64,000 bases of DNA. Source: an uncultured Pelagibacteraceae bacterium (lineage in GTDB: Bacteria; Pseudomonadota; Alphaproteobacteria; Pelagibacterales; Pelagibacteraceae). The notes below the pieces were generated by a model that was given only the letters and a program-made list of their open reading frames with translations, did no database searches and had not been told where the DNA came from. Of this stretch, positions 49,520 to 61,827 are shown in pieces. The position numbers were made by a program, and so were the translations under genes. Numbering within the stretch: the first letter of the stretch is position 1; each line of letters opens with the position of its first letter. The DNA lies in NCBI GenBank assembly GCA_902584225.1, contig CACHYX010000002.1:1-64000 (forward strand). Direction: 5' to 3'.

Positions 49520-50395
49520 TTAAAGACCCAATTTATTTTTTAATGTAATTCCCATTTCTGCAGGAGATGTTGCAATGGTAATACCTGCATCTGTCATTGT
49601 ATCAATTTTATCTGAAGCTCCTCCTTTGCCACCAGAAATTATTGCTCCCGCATGTCCCATTCTTCGTCCAGGAGGTGCTGTGATACCAGCAATAAATCCT
49701 ACCATAGGCTTTTTGATTTTATGATTTTTAATAAATTCTGCTGCTTCTTCCTCTGCAGTTCCCCCAATTTCACCAATCATTAAAATAGACTCAGTCTCTG
49801 GATCGTTTAAAAACAAGTCTAAACAATCTATAAAATTGGTTCCGTTAATTGGATCTCCTCCTATTCCGATACATGTTGACTGACCTAATCCGTTTTCAGT
49901 TGTTTGTGCGACAGCCTCATAAGTTAGAGTTCCTGATCTTGAGACTATACCAACGGATCCCTTCTTATGAATATTTCCTGGCATGATACCAATTTTACAT
50001 TCGTCTGGAGTGATAATTCCTGGACAATTTGGTCCAATTAGTCTGGAAGCTGAGTTTGATAATTTTTCTTTTACTTTTAACATATCCAAGATTGGAATCC
50101 CTTCAGTTATACAAACTATCAATTCGATCTTAGCCTCAATTGCCTCGATTATTGCTGCAGCAGCAAATTTTGCAGGGACATAAATCATTGTTGCATTTGC
50201 ATTAGTCTTACCTTTTGCTTCTTTTACAGAATTAAAAACAGGTTTATTTAAGTGTGTTTGTCCTCCTTTACCTGGAGTTACGCCTCCAACTAGATTTGTC
50301 CCGTATTTTATTGACTGTTCAGAATGAAATGTTCCATGGGCGCCTGTGAAGCCTTGGCATATAAGTTTAGTATTTTTATTTATTAAAACTGACAT
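49520..50395 (-). CDS. sucD: Succinyl-CoA ligase alpha subunit
   Basis: A 291-residue CoA-binding subunit of succinyl-CoA synthetase, which makes ATP or GTP from succinyl-CoA. [15 protein letters not shown] and [13 protein letters not shown] near the N-terminus bind CoA. The phosphorylated active-site His is in [31 protein letters not shown] and [14 protein letters not shown] are also conserved. It starts one base after sucC. Confidence 0.98.
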   Translation of the reverse strand: MSVLINKNTKLICQGFTGAHGTFHSEQSIKYGTNLVGGVTPGKGGQTHLNKPVFNSVKEAKGKTNANATMIYVPAKFAAAAIIEAIEAKIELIVCITEGIPILDMLKVKEKLSNSASRLIGPNCPGIITPDECKIGIMPGNIHKKGSVGIVSRSGTLTYEAVAQTTENGLGQSTCIGIGGDPINGTNFIDCLDLFLNDPETESILMIGEIGGTAEEEAAEFIKNHKIKKPMVGFIAGITAPPGRRMGHAGAIISGGKGGASDKIDTMTDAGITIATSPAEMGITLKNKLGL

Positions 50396-50396
50396 T

Positions 50397-51556
50397 TTAT
50401 TCCACTTGTTTTACAATTTTTTTTGCTGCATCCCCTAGATCGCTAGCAGAGATTATTTTTAATCCAGATTCATCTAATATTTTTTTTCCTTCTTTAGCAT
50501 TGGTTCCAGCAAGTCTTACTACAAGAGGTATATTTATTTTGGATTCTTTTGCAGCCTCTACAATTCCCTGGGCAAGGACATCACACCTCATAATCCCTCC
50601 AAAAATATTTATCAGTATTCCTTTTACATTTTTATCTGATAAAATTATTTTAAAGGCAGCTGCAACTTTTTCTTTAGATGCACCGCCTCCTACATCTAAA
50701 AAATTTGCAGGTTCTTGACCATGCAGTTTTATTATATCCATCGTTGCCATTGCTAATCCCGCTCCGTTTACCATACATCCAATAGATCCATCTAATTTTA
50801 TGTAAGCTAAATCGTGTTTACTTGCCTCTATTTCTGTAGGATCCTCTTCATTCAAATCTCTTAATTCCAGTAATTCTGGATGTTTGAAAATTGCATTGTC
50901 ATCAAAGCTTATTTTTGCATCCAGACAAACAATATTGTTTTCCTTTGTAAGTATTAGTGGATTGATTTCAATTAAGCTTGCATCGGTAGAGACAAATGTT
51001 TTGTAAATTGATTTAATAATCTTGATACATTTAATATTGGCATCATCATCTAGATTGAAATTATGAATAATTTTTTTACAATCCTCATCTTCAATATCTT
51101 CCTTAAAACTAATTTTTACAGTATTAATTTTATTAGGATCACTTTTTGCAACCTCTTCGATGTCCATCCCACCCTGATCGCTAGAAATAAAAGCAATTTT
51201 AGAACTTGCCCTATCAATAAGACAGGATAAATAGAATTCTTTTTTTATGTTGGATGGCTCCTCTAGATAAAGTCTTTTAACTTCTTTGCCAATTGGTCCT
51301 GTCTGATGTGTAATTAATTTTTTTCCTAACAAATCCTTTGCAGCTTTTTCTAGATCAGATAAATTATCTAATATTTTAACTCCGCCTGCCTTACCTCTCC
51401 CGCCCGCATGTATTTGTGCTTTTAGAACATATTTTTTAAGATTGAGTTTTTTTGCTTTTTCTAAAACTTCCTGTACAGTAAAACAGGCTTCTCCATTAGG
51501 AACAATGGCACCAAATTTTTTTAATAATTGTTTAGCCTGGTGTTCGTGAATATTCA

Positions 51557-51557
<1 letters not shown>
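50397..51557 (-). CDS. sucC: Succinyl-CoA ligase beta subunit
   Basis: A 386-residue ATP-grasp subunit. It begins [20 protein letters not shown] and has [16 protein letters not shown] in the nucleotide-binding loop, [27 protein letters not shown] and [18 protein letters not shown]. All are standard. It overlaps mdh by one base and sits in the canonical mdh-sucCD-sucAB-lpd order. Confidence 0.98.
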
Positions 51558-54026
<2,469 letters not shown>

Positions 54027-54050
54027 CGGCGAAATTATTTAATTAAGTAA

Positions 54051-54824
54051 TTAGCTAGTTGCAAGCATTTTCTTAATTGAGGCTATTGCTTTTGCTGGAT
54101 TTAAACCTTTGGGGCAAGCATTAGTACAATTCATAATAGTATGGCACCTATATAACTTAAGTTCATCTGCAACTTTTTTTAATCTCTCTTTTCTGTCTTC
54201 GTCTCTTGAATCAATTATCCATCTGTAAGCCTGTAAAAGAACGGCAGGGCCTAAATATTTATCGCCATTCCACCAATAACTTGGACAAGATGTTGAGCAG
54301 CATGCACACATTATACACTCGTATAGCCCATCAAGTTTAGCTCTATCTTCTTTGGATTGAATATTCTCTTTTTCAGTTTTTGAGGTTGTTTTTAACCACG
54401 GTTCCACAGACTCATATTGTTTATATAAAGTGCTGAGGTCCCCAATTAAATCTTTTGAAACTTTTAAATGTGGTAATGGATAGATATTTATATCTCCTTT
54501 AATTTCAGCGTGTGGCTTCGTACAAGCTAACCCATTTTTTCCATCCATATTCATAGCGCATGACCCACATACTCCATGTGCACATGATCTTCTGTAAGCA
54601 ATTGATGGATCTATTTCATTTTTAATTTTGTTCAACAAATCTAAAACTTTTGAAGGACAATTATCCATATCTACTTCATAAGTATCGATCCTTGGATTTT
54701 TTCCAGTGGATGGATCCCATCTATATATGTTCACTTTACGAATATTTTTGGAACCAGTTTTATCCTTAAAATACTTGCCTTTTTCAACTTTAGAATTTTG
54801 TGGCAAGTTTATCTGAACCATCAA
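54051..54824 (-). CDS. sdhB: Succinate dehydrogenase iron-sulfur subunit
   Basis: A 257-residue electron-transfer subunit. The [2Fe-2S] cysteines are in [18 protein letters not shown] and the following LAC. The [4Fe-4S] set is [12 protein letters not shown], and the [3Fe-4S] set is completed by [17 protein letters not shown]. It overlaps sdhA by four bases. All cluster ligands are present, so electron flow to quinone should be normal up to the membrane anchor. Confidence 0.98.
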   Translation of the reverse strand: MMVQINLPQNSKVEKGKYFKDKTGSKNIRKVNIYRWDPSTGKNPRIDTYEVDMDNCPSKVLDLLNKIKNEIDPSIAYRRSCAHGVCGSCAMNMDGKNGLACTKPHAEIKGDINIYPLPHLKVSKDLIGDLSTLYKQYESVEPWLKTTSKTEKENIQSKEDRAKLDGLYECIMCACCSTSCPSYWWNGDKYLGPAVLLQAYRWIIDSRDEDRKERLKKVADELKLYRCHTIMNCTNACPKGLNPAKAIASIKKMLATS

Positions 54825-56596
54825 TAAACTCTTTCTTGTGGGGGAAAGTACTGTACATCATTTGATAGTGTAGATCTGTGGACAGGTCTATAGTCAATCT
54901 TAGTTTTTTTACCATCACACCAAGATAATGTATGCTGCATAAATTTTTCATCATTTCGCTTTGGAAAATCTTCTCTAGCGTGAGCTCCTCTACTTTCTTT
55001 TCTGTGATAAGCAGAGTCCATTGTGGTTATCGCTTGTCTAATCAAATTATCGAATTCTAATGTTTCTACGAGATCAGTATTAAAAATTAGAGACTTATCT
55101 TTTACAGAAAGGTCATCCATGCCCTCAAAAGGTTTTCTAATTTCATTTACGCCCTCTTTTAAAGTTTTTTCAGTTCTGAAAACAGCACACTTTGACTGCA
55201 TTGTTTTTTGCATTGCTAATCTTAAATCTGCAGTATTATTTGTGCCAGATGCATTTCTAAGTCTATCAAATCTTTCTAAACATTTATCAGTCTCAGATTG
55301 TGGGATTTCTTCATGAGGTGTACCTGGTTTTACCAACTCTGCTGCACGCTTAGCGGCAGCTCTTCCAAAAACAACTAAATCAATTAAAGAGTTTGATCCG
55401 AGCCTGTTAGCTCCATGAACAGACACACAAGCTGCCTCACCAATTGCCATTAATCCTGGAACAGTTTTTTCTGATCCATTTAAAGTTAAAACTTCAGCTT
55501 TATAATTTGTAGGAATGCCTCCCATGTTATAGTGAACAGTTGGAACTACCGGAATAGGTTCTTTTGTTACGTCTACATTCGCAAATAATCTTGAGGACTC
55601 TGATATACCTGGAAGTCTTTCTTCTATAACTTTTGGATCTAAATGGTTTAAATGTAAGTGCACGTGATCTTTTTCATTTCCAACCCCTCTACCTTCATTA
55701 ATTTCAACAGCAATTGATCTACTTACAACATCTCTTGAGGCAAGATCTTTAGCTTTTGGAGCATATCTTTCCATAAATCTTTCGCCTTTGGAATTTACTA
55801 AATAACCACCTTCGCCCCTCACACCTTCTGAAATTAAAGTTCCATGACCATAAATTCCTGTTGGATGAAATTGAACAAACTCCATGTCTTGTAAAGGCAA
55901 TCCTGCTCTAAGCACCATAGCATTTCCGTCTCCAGTGCATGTATGAGCTGAAGTTGCTGAGTAATAAACTTTTCCGTAACCACCTGTTGCAATTATCGTT
56001 ATGTGAGATCTAAATCTATGAATAGTTCCATCATTTAAATTCCAAGCTATTAATCCTTTGCACTGACCATCTTTCATTAAAAGATCCAATGCAAAATACT
56101 CAATGAAAAATTCTGTGTTATGTTTTAAAGCCTGACCATATAAGGTATGCAAAATAGCATGGCCAGTTCTGTCCGCAGCAGCACAAGTTCTTTGAACGGG
56201 CTCATTACCGTAGTTCTTAGTCATTCCTCCAAAAGGACGCTGATATATTTTTCCATCTTCAGTTCTGCTGAAAGGAACACCATATTTTTCTAATTCTAAA
56301 ACTGCTCTTGGAGCTTCTTTACACAAATACTCGATACAATCTTGATCACCTAACCAATCTGAACCTTTGACTGTATCGTACATATGCCATCTCCAATCAT
56401 CCTCACCCATATTACCAAGAGCTGCGGAGATGCCACCTTGTGCTGCAGAAGTGTGACTTCTTGTTGGGAAAACTTTAGAAACGCATGCAGTTTTTAATCC
56501 TGCTTCGCTTAATCCAACCGCAGCTCTTAAACCTGAGCCTCCTGCGCCTAAAACAACTACATCATATTCGTGGTCGATAATTTTGTAAGATTTCAT
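54821..56596 (-). CDS. sdhA: Succinate dehydrogenase flavoprotein subunit
   Basis: A 591-residue catalytic subunit with covalent FAD. The FAD-linking His is in [11 protein letters not shown] (about 46-56). Further features are [13 protein letters not shown] at the N-terminus, [19 protein letters not shown], the active-site Arg region [10 protein letters not shown] and [19 protein letters not shown]. Length is standard. It sits three bases after sdhD and overlaps sdhB by four. Confidence 0.98.
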   Translation of the reverse strand: MKSYKIIDHEYDVVVLGAGGSGLRAAVGLSEAGLKTACVSKVFPTRSHTSAAQGGISAALGNMGEDDWRWHMYDTVKGSDWLGDQDCIEYLCKEAPRAVLELEKYGVPFSRTEDGKIYQRPFGGMTKNYGNEPVQRTCAAADRTGHAILHTLYGQALKHNTEFFIEYFALDLLMKDGQCKGLIAWNLNDGTIHRFRSHITIIATGGYGKVYYSATSAHTCTGDGNAMVLRAGLPLQDMEFVQFHPTGIYGHGTLISEGVRGEGGYLVNSKGERFMERYAPKAKDLASRDVVSRSIAVEINEGRGVGNEKDHVHLHLNHLDPKVIEERLPGISESSRLFANVDVTKEPIPVVPTVHYNMGGIPTNYKAEVLTLNGSEKTVPGLMAIGEAACVSVHGANRLGSNSLIDLVVFGRAAAKRAAELVKPGTPHEEIPQSETDKCLERFDRLRNASGTNNTADLRLAMQKTMQSKCAVFRTEKTLKEGVNEIRKPFEGMDDLSVKDKSLIFNTDLVETLEFDNLIRQAITTMDSAYHRKESRGAHAREDFPKRNDEKFMQHTLSWCDGKKTKIDYRPVHRSTLSNDVQYFPPQERVY

Positions 56597-56599
56597 ATT

Positions 56600-56923
56600 T
56601 TATAAATTAGATATAAGTATTATTGTAAATAATGGAATAATCAAAGATGACAAAAAAACACCAATATTTAGAAGCTTTTTTGTGCTCTCTACGTGAATAT
56701 AGTCCTCAAAGACTTCACTTATGCTCAAAGCAGAATAAAAAAACATTGAGACAAGGAATAAAGAAAAAAGTAATTTTGAAGGTTGGGAAGATAAAAAGGC
56801 TAAGATTTCATTATAGCTAGAGTCATAAAGCGAAACAAAATTCACCAAGAACCACAGCATAAGGGGTACCATTATTAAAGAAGATATTTTTAAAAAAAGC
56901 CATTTCTTTGTTGCTTTAATCAT
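56600..56923 (-). CDS. sdhD: Succinate dehydrogenase membrane anchor subunit D
   Basis: A 107-residue anchor with three hydrophobic helices (about 12-32, 50-70 and 84-106). The quinone-site pair Asp74-Tyr75 (FEDYIHVE) matches E. coli D82-Y83. Ten residues before E73, at the position of the heme b ligand His71 of E. coli SdhD, this protein has Tyr63 (codon 56735-56737). The usual histidine of the second helix is therefore missing. SdhC, upstream by two bases, lacks its heme ligand too. Identity as SdhD is firm from position, length and the EDY motif. Confidence 0.9.
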   Translation of the reverse strand: MIKATKKWLFLKISSLIMVPLMLWFLVNFVSLYDSSYNEILAFLSSQPSKLLFSLFLVSMFFYSALSISEVFEDYIHVESTKKLLNIGVFLSSLIIPLFTIILISNL

Positions 56924-56925
56924 AA

Positions 56926-57306
56926 TTATAAAAATCCCCTAGAAGAATATATTAATATTGTTAATAGAAAAGAACCAAAGATTACTAAAACCCCTGTTAT
57001 TTTAGAAGTTTTTAGTTCAAAACCTAAACCAACATCCCAAAACCAATGTCTTATTTCACTCAAAATTTGAAAAAGGTAAGACCATATAAAACCTATGACA
57101 AAAAATTTTCCAAATAACGAATTTAAAAATAGTTTGAAAATATCATATGCGTCTTCACCAAAAAATATACTTCCGGCCCAAATACAAATAAAAATTAATA
57201 AAAAATAATTTAAAATACCTGTGATCCTATGAGAAATAGAAACAAGGGATGACACATGCCAATTGTATATCTGAATATGAGGAGATAATGGATTGTTTTC
57301 TTTCAT
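56926..57306 (-). CDS. sdhC: Succinate dehydrogenase cytochrome b subunit C
   Basis: A 126-residue anchor with three membrane helices. It begins with PLSPHIQIYNWHVSSLVSISHRITG, the SdhC signature, in which S23 and R27 match the quinone-site Ser27 and Arg31 of E. coli. The second helix ends in SEIRHWFWDVG. Aligning this with E. coli GIRHMMMDFG puts Gln80 (codon 57067-57069) where the heme b axial His84 should be. The downstream partner SdhD also lacks its ligand. It follows asd by two bases. Confidence 0.92.
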   Translation of the reverse strand: MKENNPLSPHIQIYNWHVSSLVSISHRITGILNYFLLIFICIWAGSIFFGEDAYDIFKLFLNSLFGKFFVIGFIWSYLFQILSEIRHWFWDVGLGFELKTSKITGVLVIFGSFLLTILIYSSRGFL

Positions 57307-57308
57307 AT

Positions 57309-58301
57309 TTATCTTTTAATATAAGCTTCAGCAATTTCAACAGCATTTAAAGCTGCGCCCCTCAATAAATTGTCAGAAACAATCCACATATTTAAAGAAT
57401 TTTTCTTACTATTATCTTTTCTAATTCTTGAAATAAAAGTCTCATTTTTACCCTCTGCATCTACTGGTGTGATATAACCACCATCAGAATTCTCATCGAC
57501 TACTTTACAGCCCTCTGCAGTATTTAATAATTCTTTTACTTTTTTAATAGAGAAATCATTTTCAAATTCAATATTTACTGACTCTGCATGTGAAACGAGA
57601 ACAGGAATTCTTACACATGTTGCAGTAATATCAATTTTAGTACCTAATATTTTATTAGTTTCTTTAATCATTTTTAGTTCTTCTTTAGTGTAACCATCTT
57701 CAGAAAAACTATCTATATGAGGTATTGCATTAAACGCAATTTGTTTTGTAAAATTTTTTACCTCAAAACTTTTATTATTCAATATCGATTTTGTTTGATC
57801 AATTAACTCATCCATAGGTTTTTTTCCAGCTCCAGAAGTAGACTGATAAGTGGAAATCACTATTCTTTTAATTTTGAAATTATCATTAAGTGATTTTAAA
57901 ACAATGACTAGCTGTGCAGTTGAACAATTAGGATTTGCAATTATATTTTTTTTAATGTTTTTTAAATGGTCTTTATTAACTTGAGGAACTATCAAAGGTA
58001 CATCAGGGTCCATTCTGAAAAAACTTGAGTTATCAATTACAACTGAATGTTTTGCTGCTAGAGGAACATATTTTTTAGAGATTGTTTTTCCAGCTGAAAA
58101 AAAAGAAATATTCACTTTGGAAAAATCAAAATTTTCCAAATTTTCAACTTTGATTTCTTTATCTCCAAATTTAAGAGTAGATCCTGCGCTATTAGATGAC
58201 GCTACAAAATATAAATTATCAATCGAAATTTTTTTATTATGTAAAACTTCAATTATTTTCCTACCAACATTTCCTGTGGCACCTACAATCGCAATATTCA
58301 T
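57309..58301 (-). CDS. asd: Aspartate-semialdehyde dehydrogenase
   Basis: Reduces aspartyl phosphate to aspartate semialdehyde, the branch point for lysine, threonine and methionine; 330 residues. The NADP-binding loop is VGATGNVGRKI (6-16). Catalytic Cys126 is in NPNCSTAQ, with STYQSTSGAGKKPMDEL following and conserved Arg and His in VRIPVLVSHAESVNIEF. It lies 15 bases after dmdA and two bases before sdhC. In many alphaproteobacteria asd follows leuB directly; here the dmd genes separate them. Confidence 0.96.
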   Translation of the reverse strand: MNIAIVGATGNVGRKIIEVLHNKKISIDNLYFVASSNSAGSTLKFGDKEIKVENLENFDFSKVNISFFSAGKTISKKYVPLAAKHSVVIDNSSFFRMDPDVPLIVPQVNKDHLKNIKKNIIANPNCSTAQLVIVLKSLNDNFKIKRIVISTYQSTSGAGKKPMDELIDQTKSILNNKSFEVKNFTKQIAFNAIPHIDSFSEDGYTKEELKMIKETNKILGTKIDITATCVRIPVLVSHAESVNIEFENDFSIKKVKELLNTAEGCKVVDENSDGGYITPVDAEGKNETFISRIRKDNSKKNSLNMWIVSDNLLRGAALNAVEIAEAYIKR

Positions 58302-58316
58302 GATGTTTTACTTATA

Positions 58317-59426
58317 CTAGATGAAGGGTAAATCGCAAACTGTTCCTAAAAATATTTTTTCGTTAATATCGATTTTAAATTGATTTTTGTTGTCCCAATA
58401 AGGTTTGTTAATCATTGCAATACCAATAACTTTTTTAAAAGATGGTGAATATGCAGCAGATCTAACATATCCAACAATATTGTTTTTATCATCTAATAAT
58501 GTTTTTTCGCAGTACATATCAATTTTATTATGATCAATTTTTACACCCATTAATTTTCTTGATACTCCTTCTTTTTGAATTTTTTTTAATTTTTCTTTGC
58601 CTAAAAAATTTACATCAGATTCTAAATTAACGAATTTATCAAAATTAGCCTCAAATGGATTGTCTCTGTTATCGAAGTCGTTGCCGTAAGATAATAAAGC
58701 AGATTCAATTCTTTCAATAAGATTTGGGCAACCTGCTCTTACATTAAACTCTTTGCCATATTCAAATAAGTAATCATACAAATCTTGACCAGCTAAATCG
58801 TCTTCAACATAAACTTCAAAGCCACCTTGTTTCGACCATCCCGATCTTGCTATAAAATATTTTTTTCCTTTAAAATCGAAATATTTAAAATTGAAAAATT
58901 TTAATTGTCTTATTTCTTCACCAAACAATTTAGCCATTAGGTCATCTGATAGAGGTCCTTGAATAGCAAGTATATTTACATTTGGTTCATGTATCTTTAC
59001 ATCGAACTTATGTCCTGCTGCTAAACCCTTTGCAAAAAAAATTACATCTGAATCTGCTATTGAAAGCCACCACTTATCCTCTGCCAATTTATTAATTATT
59101 GGGTCATTTACTAAAAATCCACCATCATCTATTAACGGTGCATAATAACATTTTCCAACTGTTGAATTTGATAAATCTCTACATGTCATAAGTTGAACAA
59201 GTTTTGCCGAGTCTTTACCTGAAATTTCAACTTGTCTTTCTGCTGCAACATCCCAAACTTGAACAAATTTCTTTAAATGTTCGTAATCTGCCTCCACAGA
59301 TTTAAAAGATACTGGTAATAGCATGTGATTATAAACTGTATATCCGCTTACTCCGTGAGACTCGATCCTATCGGTATAAGGAGTGCTTCTTAATCTTCTA
59401 GATTTTATAATAGAAAAATTTTTCAT
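58317..59426 (-). CDS. dmdA: Dimethylsulfoniopropionate demethylase DmdA (GcvT-fold)
   Basis: A 369-residue tetrahydrofolate-dependent enzyme that moves one methyl group from DMSP to THF, leaving methylmercaptopropionate. The N-terminal segment [20 protein letters not shown], followed by VYNHMLLP, is typical of SAR11 DmdA and unlike Gcv[43 protein letters not shown] and [19 protein letters not shown] follow in order. Genes for a DmdB-like ligase and a DmdC-like dehydrogenase lie upstream in the same coupled operon, which strongly supports the assignment. It overlaps the alpha/beta hydrolase gene by four bases. A DmdA-like paralogue with a different methyl donor is the only serious alternative. 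Confidence 0.87.
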   Translation of the reverse strand: MKNFSIIKSRRLRSTPYTDRIESHGVSGYTVYNHMLLPVSFKSVEADYEHLKKFVQVWDVAAERQVEISGKDSAKLVQLMTCRDLSNSTVGKCYYAPLIDDGGFLVNDPIINKLAEDKWWLSIADSDVIFFAKGLAAGHKFDVKIHEPNVNILAIQGPLSDDLMAKLFGEEIRQLKFFNFKYFDFKGKKYFIARSGWSKQGGFEVYVEDDLAGQDLYDYLFEYGKEFNVRAGCPNLIERIESALLSYGNDFDNRDNPFEANFDKFVNLESDVNFLGKEKLKKIQKEGVSRKLMGVKIDHNKIDMYCEKTLLDDKNNIVGYVRSAAYSPSFKKVIGIAMINKPYWDNKNQFKIDINEKIFLGTVCDLPFI

Positions 59427-60199
59427 TTTTTTAAAAATTCTGCTACCTTTTCTCTCATTTCAAAAGCTTTTTCAAACATAATCATATGTCCGCACTCGTT
59501 AATTATTTGTGTCTCTGAATTTTTAATCAAATTTGCGAATTTTTTTCCATTCTCAGACGGTACCATTTTGTCTAAGGCCCCAAAAATTAATAATGTAGGG
59601 CATTCAATGGCGGCTGAGGCCTCTTTTCCATTTTTGTAATTATTACAGGCTTTTAAATCAGTAGCTAATATTTCCTTTACCTCTCTAGAAGAATTAATAA
59701 TTTTTTCAACTGGATTGCCTCCTATAAATTTCCTTGAACCTTCGTAACCCCATTTCATCATTAAGTGCACTGCCTTTTTGTCTCCAGAGTCAGCGAGATC
59801 AATTAAATCTTGGTTAACAGGCATTCTATAAGAGCCCGCTAAAAAAACTAATTTATAAGTATTTTTTTTAAAACGCGAACCGTACTCTAAAGCCTCTAAA
59901 CATCCTTGTGAATGTCCTACTATTGAAACTTGTTCAGTTTTTAAAAAAAGTCTTACACTTTCAATCCAATCTGCAATTTTTTCGATTGAATCAATACAAG
60001 GCCCATCCGAATTTCCATGACCAGGTAAATCCAGGGATAAAATATTTAGATCTTTATTGGATAAAAATTGTTCTGCAAGAGACCAAACTATGTGAGATAA
60101 TCCACTTCCATGTAAAAGAAATACAGTTTTCTTTGTAGGATCAAATTCTTTACCTGCAGTAGATGCAAATACTTGCTTCTTATCTATTTCAAAAATCAA
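59423..60199 (-). CDS. Alpha/beta hydrolase inside the dmd operon
   Basis: A 258-residue cytosolic alpha/beta hydrolase with a complete triad: Ser97 in VGHSQG, Asp210 in FGALDKMVP and His238 in [10 protein letters not shown]. The oxyanion segment is [12 protein letters not shown] and the [11 protein letters not shown] turn is typical of esterases and thioesterases. It is coupled to dmdB upstream (four-base overlap) and dmdA downstream (four-base overlap), so it is very likely part of DMSP or methylmercaptopropionate catabolism. The known pathway needs an enoyl-CoA hydratase-type enzyme (DmdD or AcuH) for the last step, and none is here. Whether this hydrolase acts on a CoA thioester is unknown. 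Confidence 0.85.
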   Translation of the reverse strand: MIFEIDKKQVFASTAGKEFDPTKKTVFLLHGSGLSHIVWSLAEQFLSNKDLNILSLDLPGHGNSDGPCIDSIEKIADWIESVRLFLKTEQVSIVGHSQGCLEALEYGSRFKKNTYKLVFLAGSYRMPVNQDLIDLADSGDKKAVHLMMKWGYEGSRKFIGGNPVEKIINSSREVKEILATDLKACNNYKNGKEASAAIECPTLLIFGALDKMVPSENGKKFANLIKNSETQIINECGHMIMFEKAFEMREKVAEFLKK

Positions 60200-61827
60200 C
60201 TTAGTTCCTTGGCCTTTTTTCTTAATTCAAATTTCTGAATTTTTCCTGTTGAAGTTTTTGGTAGTTCGCAAAATGCAATTTTTTTTGGAATTTTAAAACC
60301 TGCCAGTGTTTCTCTGCAAAAATCAATAAGCTCTTTCTCTGTGGCCTCTTGATCCTTTACTTTTTCAATAAATGCACAAGGAACCTCACCCCACTTTTCA
60401 TCCGGTTTAGCAACTACTGCAGCAATTGAGACACTAGGGTGTTTAGCTAAAGTATTCTCTATCTCAATGGATGATATGTTCTCACCACCAGAAATAATTA
60501 TGTCTTTTGATCTATCTTTGATTTTTATGTAACCGTCCGGATGTACTACAGCTAAATCTCCAGAATGAAACCAACCATGAGCCATTGCTTTATCTGTTGC
60601 CTCTTTATCTTTAAAATAACCTTTCATCACAATATTTCCTTTAATCATGATTTCACCAATTGTTTGTCCATCTTTTGGTACTGGTTTCATGGTTTCTGGA
60701 TCAATTACTTTTGTATCCTCTGTATTTGGATATCTAACACCTTGTCTAGCTTTAATTTCATTTTTTTTGTCTTCATCAAACGAATTCCATTCTTCATTCC
60801 AAGCACATTGTAAGATATGACCATACGTTTCAGTTAATCCGTACACATGCATTACTTCAAAACCTAGGTTTTCCATTTTTTTAAAAATTATACTTGGAGG
60901 CGGAGCACCAGCAGTCAAAACAAAAACTTTTTTCTTCAATTTTTTCCTCTCCGATTCTGAGGCACCAGTAATCATATTAAGAACTATTGGTGCGCCACCA
61001 AAGTGACTAATGTTATGTTTTTCAATTAATTCAAAAATTTTTTTGATATCTATAGCTCTTAAACATATGGTTTTTCCATTTAACATTGGAATTGTCCATG
61101 GATATCCCCATCCGTTACAGTGAAACATTGGAACAACTGTTAAGAAATTTAATCTGTTAGGCATATTCCAAGCAACTGCACTTCCAGTTGACATTAAATA
61201 AGAACCTCTATGATGATAGACTACACCTTTTGGATTACCTGTAGTACCTGAAGTATAGCTTAATGAGATTGCTTGCCATTCATCTTTTGGCTTTTTCCAA
61301 ATATAATTTTCATCTCCTGTATTTAAAAAATCTTCATATTCTTTATCACCAATTTTTTTAAGCAAAGATTGGTCTGCGTTATCGTCTTGAATATCGATGA
61401 TTAAAGGCTTAGATTTTACATTTTCTAATGCTTTATTTACCACTGAATGAAGTTGTCTATCAACTATAAGAACTTTTGCCTCGGCGTGGTTTAATATATA
61501 AGAAACTGTTTTTGCATCCAATCTTGTATTGATGGTATTTAGAACTGCTCCTGTCATTGGTACAGAATAGTGAGCTTCAAATATTTCAGGTGTATTAAAT
61601 GCGATTACTGAGACAGTATCTCCTTCTTTAATTCCAATTTTTTCTAACGCACTAGCAAACTTAATACAGCGATTATAAATTTGTAACCAGGTATAAGAAC
61701 GATTTTCATATACTAGGGCCTCATAATTTGGATATATATCTTTTGCTCTTTCTAGAAAACTTAAGGGGGTTAGGGGTACAAAATTTGCATTATTTTTATC
61801 TAAATCTTGATTGTATTTGTTCATCAA
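60196..61827 (-). CDS. dmdB: Acyl-CoA ligase, probable methylmercaptopropionate-CoA ligase
   Basis: A 543-residue adenylate-forming enzyme. The ATP loop is YTSGTTGNPKG (191-201). GWFHSGDLAVVHPDGYIKIKDR and the hinge DIIISGGENISSIEIE are typical, and the catalytic lysine is K529 in STGKIQKFELR. Sequence character and length fit the medium-chain/DmdB group. The DmdB call comes mainly from being coupled to a DmdC-like dehydrogenase (four-base overlap) and, two genes down, dmdA. It would activate methylmercaptopropionate with ATP and CoA. Related short-chain ligases act on other acids, so the substrate is probable rather than proved. Confidence 0.82.
   Translation of the reverse strand: MMNKYNQDLDKNNANFVPLTPLSFLERAKDIYPNYEALVYENRSYTWLQIYNRCIKFASALEKIGIKEGDTVSVIAFNTPEIFEAHYSVPMTGAVLNTINTRLDAKTVSYILNHAEAKVLIVDRQLHSVVNKALENVKSKPLIIDIQDDNADQSLLKKIGDKEYEDFLNTGDENYIWKKPKDEWQAISLSYTSGTTGNPKGVVYHHRGSYLMSTGSAVAWNMPNRLNFLTVVPMFHCNGWGYPWTIPMLNGKTICLRAIDIKKIFELIEKHNISHFGGAPIVLNMITGASESERKKLKKKVFVLTAGAPPPSIIFKKMENLGFEVMHVYGLTETYGHILQCAWNEEWNSFDEDKKNEIKARQGVRYPNTEDTKVIDPETMKPVPKDGQTIGEIMIKGNIVMKGYFKDKEATDKAMAHGWFHSGDLAVVHPDGYIKIKDRSKDIIISGGENISSIEIENTLAKHPSVSIAAVVAKPDEKWGEVPCAFIEKVKDQEATEKELIDFCRETLAGFKIPKKIAFCELPKTSTGKIQKFELRKKAKELS

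Noticed and set aside
54033-54052. Twenty-base near-palindrome between sdhB and mmsA, possible terminator.
   Set aside because: It is made almost only of A and T, has no loop or T tract of terminator type, and overlaps the sdhB stop region; it cannot be told from AT bias.
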